Source of the DNA: Perilla frutescens
Lineage: Eukaryota > Streptophyta > Magnoliopsida > Lamiales > Lamiaceae
Length of the DNA: 64,000 nt
Direction of reading: 5' to 3'
Assembly: GCA_026008535.1 (NCBI GenBank)
Contig: BRKX01000013.1
Location: 58,539,726-58,603,725, forward strand
Shown: positions 14,112 through 23,881 of the stretch, one piece after another
Numbering within the stretch: position 1 is the first letter of the stretch
Layout of the letters: every line of letters starts with the position of its first letter
The notes under the pieces: generated by a model
What the model saw: the letters and a program-made list of their open reading frames with translations, nothing else
Told to the model about the DNA's origin: nothing
The model's database searches: none
Made by a program: the position numbers and the translations under genes

Positions 14112-15559
14112 GTGGCCAGATTTGGCACGGTTTTCTGGCAGCCGTCAGTAAAACGGCTATAACTCTCTCCAGAAGTAAGCTTTACCCGTGATTCTTGTTG
14201 CGTTGGAATCCTAACTCAAATATCTACACTAAAAAAAGTCGAACTGGTAGAAACCCTATTTGAGTCGGCCTCTAGGTGATTATCAAGTTGATTTCCAAAA
14301 CCGTCACCTCTTATGTAGGGATCGGGGTGAACGTCGGGTTTTTTCATTGAGTCTAGCATTTTTCAACACTAGAGTCCATTATGCATCAATCCATATGATC
14401 ATATATGCCTAATCCGTCCACTTTTGAAAAAATCAAATTTTTGAGCCCGCCTAAAGGGGTACCCCTTTGGCCGGTGGCCAGATTTGGCCCCGTTTTGTGG
14501 CAGCCGTCAGTAAAACGGCTATAACTCTCTCCAGAAGTAAGCTTTACCTGTGATTCTTGTTGCATTGGAATCCTAACTCAAATATCTACACTAAAAAAAG
14601 TCGAACTGGTAGAAACCCTATTTGAGTCGGCCTCTAGGTGATTATCAAGTTGATTTCCAAAACCGTCACCTCTTATGTAGGGATCGGGGTGAACGTCGGG
14701 TTTTTTCATTGAGTCTAGCATTTTTGAACACTAGAGTCCATTATGAATCAATCTATATGATCATATATGCCTAATCCGTCCACTTTTGAAAAAATCAAAT
14801 TTTTGAGCCCGCCCAAAGGGGTACCCCTTTGGCCGGTGGCCAGATTTGGCACGGTTTTCTGGCAGCCGTCAGTAAAACGGCTATAACTCTCTCCAGAAGT
14901 AAGCTTTACCCGTGATTCTTGTTGCGTTGGAATCCTAACTCAAATATCTACACTAAAAAAAGTCGAACTGGTAGAAACCCTATTTGAGTCGGCCTCTAGG
15001 TGATTATCAAGTTGATTTCCAAAACCGTCACCTCTTATGTAGGGATCGGGGTGAACGTCGGGTTTTTTCATTGAGTCTAGCATTTTTCAACACTAGAGTC
15101 CATTATGCATCAATCCATATGATCATATATGCCTAATCCGTCCACTTTTGAAAAAATCAAATTTTTGAGCCCGCCTAAAGGGGTACCCCTTTGGCCGGTG
15201 GCCAGATTTGGCCCCGTTTTGTGGCAGCCGTCAGTAAAACGGCTATAACTCTCTCCAGAAGTAAGCTTTACCTGTGATTCTTGTTGCATTGGAATCCTAA
15301 CTCAAATATCTACACTAAAAAAAGTCGAACTGGTAGAAACCCTATTTGAGTCGGCCTCTAGGTGATTATCAAGTTGATTTCCAAAACCGTCACCTCTTAT
15401 GTAGGGATCGGGGTGAACGTCGGGTTTTTTCATTGAGTCTAGCATTTTTGAACACTAGAGTCCATTATGAATCAATCTATATGATCATATATGCCTAATC
15501 CGTCCACTTTTGAAAAAATCAAATTTTTGAGCCCGCCCAAAGGGGTACCCCTTTGGCCG
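14112..15559. repeat. A-G dimer duplicated in tandem (2 x 724 bp)
   Basis: Monomers at 14112 and 14474 are repeated at 14836 and 15198. Both A copies carry ggcacgg, ctaaaaaaag, tttcaac and gcctaaagg; both G copies carry ctaaaaaaag and gaatcaatctat. I saw no difference inside the repeated dimer. Units b, c and d carry this dimer once. Confidence 0.85.
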
Positions 15560-15587
15560 GTGGCCAGATTTGGCCCGGTTTTCTGGC

Positions 15588-15606
15588 AGCCGTCAGTAAA
15601 ACGGCT
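15588..15606 (+). other. Hairpin-forming inverted repeat, 6 bp stem, 7 nt loop
   Basis: The arms AGCCGT and ACGGCT flank the loop CAGTAAA. The element recurs in nearly every monomer at monomer positions 29-47. It is followed directly by ATAACTCTCTCC in most copies, or by GTTACTC in the right-hand subfamily. Arm changes occur occasionally (aaaatggct at 9046, 46312 and 49926; agtcgt at 58957, 61845 and 62927; gccatc at 51373 and 53902), and I saw no compensating change in the other arm. Whether it forms a structure is unknown. Confidence 0.8.
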
Positions 15607-15661
15607 ATAACTCTCTCCAGAAGTAAGCTTTAGACGTGATTCTTGTTGCGTTGGAATCCTA

Positions 15662-15713
15662 ACTCAAATATCTACACTAACAAAAGTCGAACTGGTAGAA
15701 ACCCTATTTGAGT
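15662..15713. other. Inverted repeat, 9 bp arms, 34 bp spacer
   Basis: ACTCAAATA at 15662-15670 and TATTTGAGT at 15705-15713 are exact reverse complements. The pair is present in most monomers. The left arm is broken by atgtct, ctgaaat or ctaaaata variants in several classes. The right arm is broken by attttagtc in the C monomers at 13389, 18816, 35100 and 41252, and by atttcagtc at 44147, 45228, 47397 and 48842. Confidence 0.7.
15699..15706 (+). other. Telobox-like octamer AAACCCTA
   Basis: AAACCCTA occurs once per monomer (gaaaccctattt) and is conserved in nearly all copies; exceptions include aatccc near 1950, cccaat in the monomer at 24968 and aaaacctat in the monomer at 57513. In plants this octamer is the core of the telobox, equal to one unit of the TTTAGGG-type telomere repeat. 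Here it is an isolated unit inside the satellite, not a telomere tract. Any binding role is inference. Confidence 0.5.
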
Positions 15714-15840
15714 CGGCCTCTAGGTGATTATCAAGTTGATTTCCAAAACCGTCACCTCTTATGTAGGGATCGGGGTGAACGTCGGGTTTTTTCATTGAGT
15801 CTAGCATTTTTGAACACTAGAGTCCATTATGCATCAATCC

Positions 15841-15852
15841 ATATGATCATAT
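15841..15852. other. 12 bp perfect palindrome with BclI site, next to NdeI site
   Basis: ATATGATCATAT is self-complementary and overlaps CATATG. It is intact in monomers with the gatcat variant. The gttcat, gatcct, gagcat and ggtcat variants destroy it, and these serve as class markers: gttcat precedes C-type and some G monomers, gatcct precedes N2, gagcat precedes O, and ggtcat marks right-hand classes. Confidence 0.75.
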
Positions 15853-15898
15853 ATGCCTAATCCGTCCACTTTTGAAAAAATCAAATTTTTGAGCCCGC

Positions 15899-15918
15899 CC
15901 AAAGGGGTACCCCTTTGG
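15899..15918. other. 20 bp perfect palindrome centred on a KpnI site
   Basis: CCAAAGGGGTACCCCTTTGG is its own reverse complement. With one C:C mismatch the symmetry extends outwards by three more pairs on each side in copies reading ccggtgg. It is present in the great majority of monomers. Disrupted copies include gggatacccc (near 710, 2880 and 61828), ggagtacccc (near 7940, 9390 and 11560), gggtaaccc (near 40511) and a one-G deletion (near 44850, 46295, 48103, 48463 and 49909). Confidence 0.85.
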
Positions 15919-18900
15919 CCGGTGGCCAGATTTGCCCCGGTTTTCTGGCAGCCGTCAGTAAAACGGCTATAACTCTCTCCAGAAGTAAGTTTTACCCGTG
16001 ATTCTTGTTGCGTTGGAATCCTAACTCAAATATCTACACTAACAAAAGTCGAACTGGTAGAAACCCTATTTGAGTCGGCCTCTAGGTGATTATCAAGTTG
16101 ATTTCCAAAACCGTCACCTCTTATGTAGGGATCGGGGTGAAAGTCGGGTTTTTTCATTGAGTCTAGAATTTTTGAACACTAGAGTCCATTATGCTTCAAT
16201 CCATATGATCATATATGCCTAATCCGTCCACTTTTGAAAAAATCAAATTTTTGAGCCCGCCCAAAGGGGTACCCCTTTGGCCGGTGGCCAGATTTGGCCC
16301 GGTTTTCTGGCAGCCGTCAGTAAAACGGCTATAACTCTCTCCAGAAGTAAGCTTTACCTGTGTTTCTTGTTGCGTTGGAATCCTAACTCAAATATCTACA
16401 CTAAGAAAAGTCGAACTGGTAGAAACCCTATTTGAGTCGGCCTCTAGGTGATTATCCAGTTGATTTCCAAAACCGTCACCTCTTATGTAGGGATCGGGGT
16501 GAACGTCGGGTTTTTTCATTGAGTCTAGCATTTTTGAACACTAGAGTCCATTATGCATCAATCCATATGAGCATATATGCCTAATCCGTCCACTTTTGAA
16601 AAAATCAAATTTTTGAGCCCGCCCAAAGGGGTACCCCTTTGGCCGGTGGCCAGATTTGGCCCGGTTTTCTGACAGCCGTCAGTAAAACGGCTATAACTCT
16701 CTCCAGAAGTAAGCTTTACCCGTGATTCTTGTTGCGTTGGAATCCTAACTCAAATATCTACACTAACAAAAGTCGAACTGGTAGAAACCCTATTTGAGTC
16801 GGCCTCTAGGTGATTATCCAGTTGATTTCCAAAACCGTCACCTCTTATGTAGGGATCGGGGTGAACGTCGGGTTTTTTCATTGAGTCTAGCATTTTTGAA
16901 CACTAGAGTCCATTATGCATCAATCCATATGAGCATATATGCCTAATCCGTCCACTTTTGAAAAAATCAAATTTTTGAGCCCGCCCAAAGGGGTACCCCT
17001 TTGGCCGGTGGCCAGATTTGGCCCGGTTTTCTGACAGCCGTCAGTAAAACGGCTATAACTCTCTCCAGAAGTAAGCTTTACCCGTTATTCTTGTTGCGTT
17101 GGAATCCTAACTCAAATGTCTACACTAACAAAAGTCGAACTGGTAGAAACCCTATTTGAATCGGCCTCTAGGTGATTATCAAGTTGATTTCCAAAACCGT
17201 CACCTCTTATGTAGGGATCGGGGTGAAAGTCGGGTTTTTTCATTGAGTCTAGCAGTTTTGAACATTAGAGTCCATTATGAATCAATCCATATGTTCATAT
17301 ATGCCTAATCCGTCCACTTTTGAAAAAATCAAGTTTTTGAGCCCGCCCAAAGGGGTACCCCTTTGGCCAGTGGCCAGATTTGGCCCCGTTTTGTGGCAGC
17401 CGTCAGTAAAACGGCTATAACTCTCTCCAGAAGTAAGCTTTACCTGTGATTCTTGTTGCATTGGAATCCTAACTCAAATATCTACACTAGCAAAAGTCGA
17501 ACTGGTAGAAACCCTATTTGAGTCGGCCTCTAGGTGATTATCAAGTTGATTTCCAAAACCGTCACCTCTTATGTAGGGATCGGGGTGAACGTCGGGTTTT
17601 TTCATTGAGTCTAGCATTTTTGAACACTAGAGTCCATTATGAATCAATCCATATGATCCTATATGCCTAATCCGTCCACTTTTGAAAAAATCAAATTTTT
17701 GAGCCCGCCCAAAGGGGTACCCCTTTGGCCGGTGGCCAGATTTGGCCCGGTTTTCTGGCAGCCGTCAGTAAAACGGCTATAACTCTCTCCAGAAGTAAGC
17801 TTTACCCGTGATTCTTGTTGCGTTGGAATCCTAACTGAAATATCTACACTAACAAAAGTCGAACTGGTAGAAACCCTATTTGAGTCGGCCTCTAGGTGAT
17901 TATCAAGTTGATTTCCAAAACCGTCACCTCTTATGTAGGGATCGGGGTGAAAGTCGGGTTTTTTCATTGAGTCTAGAATTTTTGAACATTAGAGTCCATT
18001 ATGAATCAATCCATATGTTCATATATGCCTAATCCGTCCACTTTTGAAAAAATCAAGTTTTTGAGCCCGCCCAAAGGGGTACCCCTTTGGCCAGTGGCCA
18101 GATTTGGCCCCGTTTTCTGGCAGCCGTCAGTAAAACGGCTATAACTCTCTCCAGAAGTTAGGTTTACCCGTGATTCTTGTTGCGTTGGATTCCTAACTCA
18201 AATATCTACACTACTAAAAGTCAAACCTGTAGAAACCCTATTTGAGTCGGCCTCTAGGTGATAATCAAGTTGATTTCCAAAACCGTCACCTCTTATGTAG
18301 GGATCGGGGTGAACGTCGGGTTTTTCATTGAGTCTAGCATTTTTGAACACTATAGTCCATTATGCATCAATCCATATGATCATATATGCCTAATCCGTCC
18401 ACTTTTGAAAAAATCAAATTTTTGAGCCCGCCCAAAGGGGTACCCCTTTGGCCGGTGGCCAGATTTGGCCCCGTTTTCTGGCAGCCGTCAGTAAAACGGC
18501 TATAACTCTCTCCAGAAGTAAGCTTTACCCGTGATTCTTATTGCGTTGGATTCCTAACTCAAATATCTACCCTACCAAAAGTCGAACCGGTAGAAACCCT
18601 ATTTGAGTCGCCCTCTAAGTGATTATCAAGTTGATTTCCAAAACCGTCACCTCTTATGTAGGGATCGGGGTGAACGTCGGGTTTTTCATTGAGTCTAGAA
18701 TTTTTGAACATTAGAGTCCATTATGAATCAATCCATATGTTCATATATGCCTAATCCGTCCACTTTTGAAAAAATCAAGTTTTTGAGCCCGCCCAAAGGG
18801 GTACCCCTTTGGCCAGTGGCCAGATTTGGCCCCGTTTTCTGACAGCCGTCAGTAAAACGGCTATAACTCTCTCCAGAAGTAAGCTTTACCCGTGATTCTT

Positions 18901-19176
18901 GTTGCGTTGGATTCCTAACTCAAATATCTACCCTACTAAAAGTCAAACCTGTAGAAACCCTATTTTAGTCGGCCTCTAGGTGATAATCAAGTTGATTTCC
19001 AAAACCGTCACCTCTTATGTAGGGATCGGGGTGAACGTCGGGTTTTTCATTGAGTCTAGCATTTTTGAACACTAGAGTCCATTATGCATCAATCCATATG
19101 ATCATATATGCCTAATCCGTCCACTTTTGAAAAAATCAAATTTTTGATCCCGCCCAAAGGGGTACCCCTTTGGCCG

Positions 19177-22100
19177 GTGGCCAGATTTGGCCCCGTTTTG
19201 TGGCAGCCGTCAGTAAAACGGCTATAACTCTCTCCAGAAGTAAGCTTTACCTGTGATTCTTGTTGCATTGGAATCCTAACTCAAATATCTACACTAACAA
19301 AAGTCGAACTGGTAGAAACCCTATTTGAGTCGGCCTCTAGGTGATTATCAAGTTGATTTCCAAAACCGTCACCTCTTATGTAGGGATCGGGGTGAACGTC
19401 GGGTTTTTTCATTGAGTCTAGCATTTTTGAACACTAGAGTCCATTATGAATCAATCCATATGATCATATATGCCTAATCCGTCCACTTTTGAAAAAATCA
19501 AATTTTTGAGCCCGCCCAAAGGGGTACCCCTTTGGCCGGTGGCCAGATTTGGCACGGTTTTCTGGCAGCCGTCAGTAAAACGGCTATAACTCTCTCCAGA
19601 AGTAAGCTTTACCCGTGATTCTTGTTGCGTTGGAATCCTAACTCAAATATCTACACTAAAAAAAGTCGAACTGGTAGAAACCCTATTTGAGTCGGCCTCT
19701 AGGTGATTATCAAGTTGATTTCCAAAACCGTCACCTCTTATGTAGGGATCGGGGTGAACGTCGGGTTTTTTCATTGAGTCTAGCATTTTTCAACACTAGA
19801 GTCCATTATGCATCAATCCATATGATCATATATGCCTAATCTGTCCACTTTTGAAAAAATCAAATTTTTGAGCCCGCCTAAAGGGGTACCCCTTTGGCCG
19901 GTGGCCAGATTTGGCCCCGTTTTGTGGCAGCCGTCAGTAAAACGGCTATAACTCTCTCCAGAAGTAAGCTTTACCTGTGATTCTTGTTGCATTGGAATCC
20001 TAACTCAAATATCTGCACTAAAAAAAGTCGAACTGGTAGAAACCCTATTTGAGTCGGCCTCTAGGTGATTATCAAGTTGATTTCCAAAACCGTCACCTCT
20101 TATGTAGGGATCGGGGTGAACGTCGGGTTTTTTCATTGAGTCTAGCATTTTTGAACACTAGAGTCCATTATGAATCAATCTATATGATCATATATGCCTA
20201 ATCCGTCCACTTTTGAAAAAATCAAATTTTTGAGCCCGCCCAAAGGGGGTACCCCTTTGGCCGGTGGCCAGATTTGGCCCGGTTTTCTGGCAGCCGTCAG
20301 TAAAACGGCTATAACTCTCTCCAGAAGTAAGCTTTAGCCGTGATTCTTGTTGCGTTGGAATCCTAACTCAAATATCTACACTAACAAAAGTCGAACTGGT
20401 AGAAACCCTATTTGAGTCGGCCTCTAGGTGATTATCAAGTTGATTTCCAAAACCGTCACCTCTTATGTAGGGATCGGGGTGAACGTCGGGTTTTTTCATT
20501 GAGTCTAGCATTTTTCAACACTAGAGTCCATTATGCATCAATCCATATGATCATATATGCCTAATCCGTCCACTTTTGAAAAAATCAAATTTTTGAGCCC
20601 GCCCAAAGGGGTACCCCTTTGGCCGGTGGCCAGATTTGCCCCGGTTTTCTGGCAGCCGTCAGTAAAACGGCTATAACTCTCTCCAGAAGTAAGTTTTACC
20701 CGTGATTCTTGTTGCGTTGGAATCCTAACTCAAATATCTACACTAACAAAAGTCGAACTGGTAGAAACCCTATTTGAGTCGACCTCTAGGTGATTATCAA
20801 GTTGATTTCCAAAACCGTCACCTCTTATGTAGGGATCGGGGTGAAAGTCGGGTTTTTTCATTGAGTCTAGAATTTTTGAACACTAGAGTCCATTATGCTT
20901 CAATCCATATGATCATATATGCCTAATCCGTCCACTTTTGAAAAAATCAAATTTTTGAGCCCGCCCAAAGGGGTACCCCTTTGGCCGGTGGCCAGATTTG
21001 GCCCGGTTTTCTGGCAGCCGTCAGTAAAACGGCTATAACTCTCTCCAGAAGTAAGCTTTACCTGTGTTTCTTGTTGCGTTGGAATCCTAACTCAAATATC
21101 TACACTAACAAAAGTCGAACTGGTAGAAACCCTATTTGAGTCGGCCTCTAGGTGATTATCCAGTTGATTTCCAAAACCGTCACCTCTTATGTAGGGATCG
21201 GGGTGAACGTCGGGTTTTTTCATTGAGTCTAGCATTTTTGAACACTAGAGTCCATTATGCATCAATCCATATGAGCATATATGCCTAATCCGTCCACTTT
21301 TGAAAAAATCAAATTTTTGAGCCCGCCCAAAGGGGTACCCCTTTGGCCGGTGGCCAGATTTGGCCCGGTTTTCTGACAGCCGTCAGTAAAACGGCTATAA
21401 CTCTCTCCAGAAGTAAGCTTTACCCGTGATTCTTGTTGCGTTGGAATCCTAACTCAAATGGCTACACTAACAAAAGTCGAACTGGTAGAAACCCTATTTG
21501 AGTCGGCCTCTAGGTGATTATCAAGTTGATTTCCAAAACCGTCACCTCTTATGTAGGGATCGGGGTGAAAGTCGGGTTTTTTCATTGAGTCTAGCAGTTT
21601 TGAACATTAGAGTCCATTATGAATCAATCCATATGTTCATATATGCCTAATCTATCCACTTTTGAAAAAATCAAGTTTTTTAGCCCGCCCAAAGGGGTAC
21701 CCCTTTGGCCAGTGGCCAGATTTGGCCCCGTTTTGTGGCAGCCGTCAGTAAAACGGCTATAACTCTCTCCAGAAGTAAGCTTTACCTGTGATTCTTGTTG
21801 CATTGGAATCCTAACTCAAATATCTACACTAGCAAAAGTCGAACTGGTAGAAACCCTATTTGAGTCGGCCTCTAGGTGATTATCAAGTTGATTTCCAAAA
21901 CCGTCACCTCTTATGTAGGGATCGGGGTGAACGTCGGGTTTTTTCATTGAGTCTAGCATTTTTGAACACTAGAGTCCATTATGAATCAATCCATATGATC
22001 CTATATGCCTAATCCGTCCACTTTTGAAAAAATCAAATTTTTGAGCCCGCCCAAAGGGGTACCCCTTTGGCCGGTGGCCAGATTTGGCCCGGTTTTCTGG

Positions 22101-23881
22101 CAGCCGTCAGTAAAACAGCTATAACTCTCTCCAGAAGTAAGCTTTACCCGTGATTCTTGTTGCGTTGGAATCCTAACTGAAATATCTACACTAACAAAAG
22201 TCGAACTGGTAGAAACCCTATTTGAGTCGGCCTCTAGGTGATTATCAAGTTGATTTCCAAAACCGTCACCTCTTATGTAGGGATCGGGGTGAAAGTCGGG
22301 TTTTTTCATTGAGTCTAGCAGTTTTGAACATTAGAGTCCATTATGAATCATTCCATATGTTCATATATGCCTAATCCGTCCACTTTTGAAAAAATCAAGT
22401 TTTTGAGCCCGCCCAAAGGGGTACCCCTTTGGCCAGTGGCCAGATTTGGCCCCGTTTTCTGGCAGCCGTCAGTAAAACGGCTATAACTCTCTCCAGAAGT
22501 TAGGTTTACCCGTGATTCTTGTTGCGTTGGATTCCTAACTCAAATATCTACACTACTAAAAGTCAAACCTGTAGAAACCCTATTTGAGTCGGCCTCTAAG
22601 TGATAATCAAGTTGATTTCCAAAACCGTCACCTCTTATGTAGGGATCGGGGTGAACGTCGGGTTTTTCATTGAGTCTAGCATTTTTGAACACTATAGTCC
22701 ATTATGCATCAATCCATATGATCATATATGCCTAATCCGTCCACTTTTGAAAAAATCAAATTTTTGAGCCCGCCCAAAGGGGTACCCCTTTGGCCGGTGG
22801 CCAGATTTGGCCCCGTTTTGTGGCAGCCGTCAGTAAAACGGCTATAACTCTCTCCAGAAGTAAGCTTTACCTGTGATTCTTGTTGCATTGAAATCCTAAC
22901 TCAAATATCTACACTAGCAAAAGTCGAACTGGTAGAAACCCTATTTGAGTCGGCCTCTAGGTGATTATCAAGTTGATTTCCAAAACCGTCACCTCTTATG
23001 TAGGGATCGGGGTGAACGTCGGGTTTTTTCATTGAGTCTAGCATTTTTGAACACTAGAGTCCATTATGAATCAATCCATATGATCCTATATGCCTAATCC
23101 GTCCACTTTTGAAAAAATCAAATTTTTGAACCCGCCCAAAGGGGTACCCCTTTGGCCGGTGGCCAGATTTGGCCCGGTTTTCTGGCAGCCGTCAGTAAAA
23201 CGGCTATAACTCTCTCCAGAAGTAAGCTTTACCCGTGATTCTTGTTGCGTTGGAATCCTAATTGAAATATCTACACTAACAAAAGTCGAACTGGTAGAAA
23301 CCCTATTTGAGTCGGCCTCTAGGTGATTATCAAGTTGATTTCCAAAACCGTCACCTCTTATGTAGGGATCGGGGTGAAAGTCGGGTTTTTTCATTGAGTC
23401 TAGCAGTTTTGAACATTAGAGTCCATTATGAATCAATCCATATGTTCATATATGCCTAATCCGTCCACTTTTGAAAAAATCAAGTTTTTGAGCCCGCCCA
23501 AAGGGGTACCCCTTTGGCCAGTGGCCAGATTTGGCCCCGTTTTCTGGCAGCCGTCAGTAAAACGGCTATAACTCTCTCCAGAAGTAAGCTTTACCTGTGA
23601 TTCTTGTTGCGTTGGATTCCTAACTCAAATATCTACACTACTAAAAGTCAAACCTGTAGAAACCCTATTTGAGTCGGCCTCTAGGTGATAATCAAGTTGA
23701 TTTCCAAAACCGTCACCTCTTATGTAGGGATCGGGGTGAACGTCGGGTTTTTCATTGAGTCTAGCATTTTTGAACACTAGAGTCCATTATGCATCAATCC
23801 ATATGATCATATATGCCTAATCCGTCCACTTTTGAAAAAATCAAATTTTTGAGCCCGCCCAAAGGGGTACCCCTTTGGCCG
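19177..23881. repeat. Large HOR unit b, 13 monomers, 4705 bp
   Basis: Monomers start at 19177, 19539, 19901, 20264, 20626, 20988, 21350, 21712, 22074, 22436, 22797, 23159 and 23521. The class order is G-A-G-N1-P-U-O-G-N2-C-G-N2-C. The length is 13 x 362, minus two for the C monomers, plus one extra G near 20247 (aaagggggtacc). This is the simplest form of the unit and is used as the base form. Confidence 0.9.
21712..23881. repeat. G-N2-C trimer, two tandem copies (1085 bp each)
   Basis: Copy 1 is 21712-22796 and copy 2 is 22797-23881. G carries ctagcaaaag and gatcct, N2 carries ctgaaat or aattgaaat with gcagttttgaac, and C carries cactactaaaagtcaaac with gataatc. In copy 2 the G monomer has cattgaaatcc and N2 has ttgaacccg; these same variants reappear in the trimers at 32206-34375. 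Confidence 0.85.

Larger units (their letters stand above)
15560..15921. repeat. Reference monomer (362 bp) close to consensus
   Basis: This copy is used here to place the internal elements because it differs little from the common form; its main private change is ttagacgtg for ttacccgtg. Counting from its first base: hairpin 29-47, HindIII site 66-71, GTTGGAATCC stretch 91-100, 9 bp inverted repeat 103-111 and 146-154, telobox-like octamer 140-147, T run after gtcggg near 228-233, short inverted repeat 241-262, 12 bp palindrome 282-293, A/T-rich stretch about 316-331, and 20 bp palindrome with KpnI site 340-359. I count 158 G or C of 362 bases. I saw no convincing two-half internal duplication. 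Confidence 0.95.
13750..19176. repeat. Large HOR unit a, 15 monomers, 5427 bp
   Basis: Monomers start at 13750, 14112, 14474, 14836, 15198, 15560, 15922, 16284, 16646, 17008, 17370, 17732, 18094, 18455 and 18816. The class order is G-A-G-A-G-N1-P-U-O-O-G-N2-C-C'-C. The length equals 15 x 362 minus one base for each of the three C-type monomers. Compared with unit b it has an extra A-G dimer and an extra tctgacagcc monomer, and its last trimer differs (C'-C for G-N2-C). The monomer at 18455 is unusual: ccggtgg, ttcttattgcg, aaccggtag and ccctctaag. Confidence 0.9.

Noticed and set aside
15603..15612. TATA-box-like TATAAC after the hairpin, as a possible promoter
   Set aside because: No supporting promoter context was visible, the motif is lost in the ctgttactc subfamily, and no transcript unit is identifiable.
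15650..15659. Pol III B-box-like GTTGGAATCC, hinting at a tRNA-derived origin
   Set aside because: It matches the B-box core apart from one key C, but no acceptable A box lies at the right distance upstream; only TGGC near the hairpin fits. There is no cloverleaf and no SINE-like tail.
15699..15706. Interstitial telomere sequence
   Set aside because: Only a single AAACCCTA unit is present per monomer; no tandem telomere repeat occurs anywhere in the window.
15800..15821. Inverted repeat TCTAG/CTAGA with 12 bp spacer
   Set aside because: Five-base arms are too short to be more than chance, and class variants (gaacattag, gaatttttg) break it freely.
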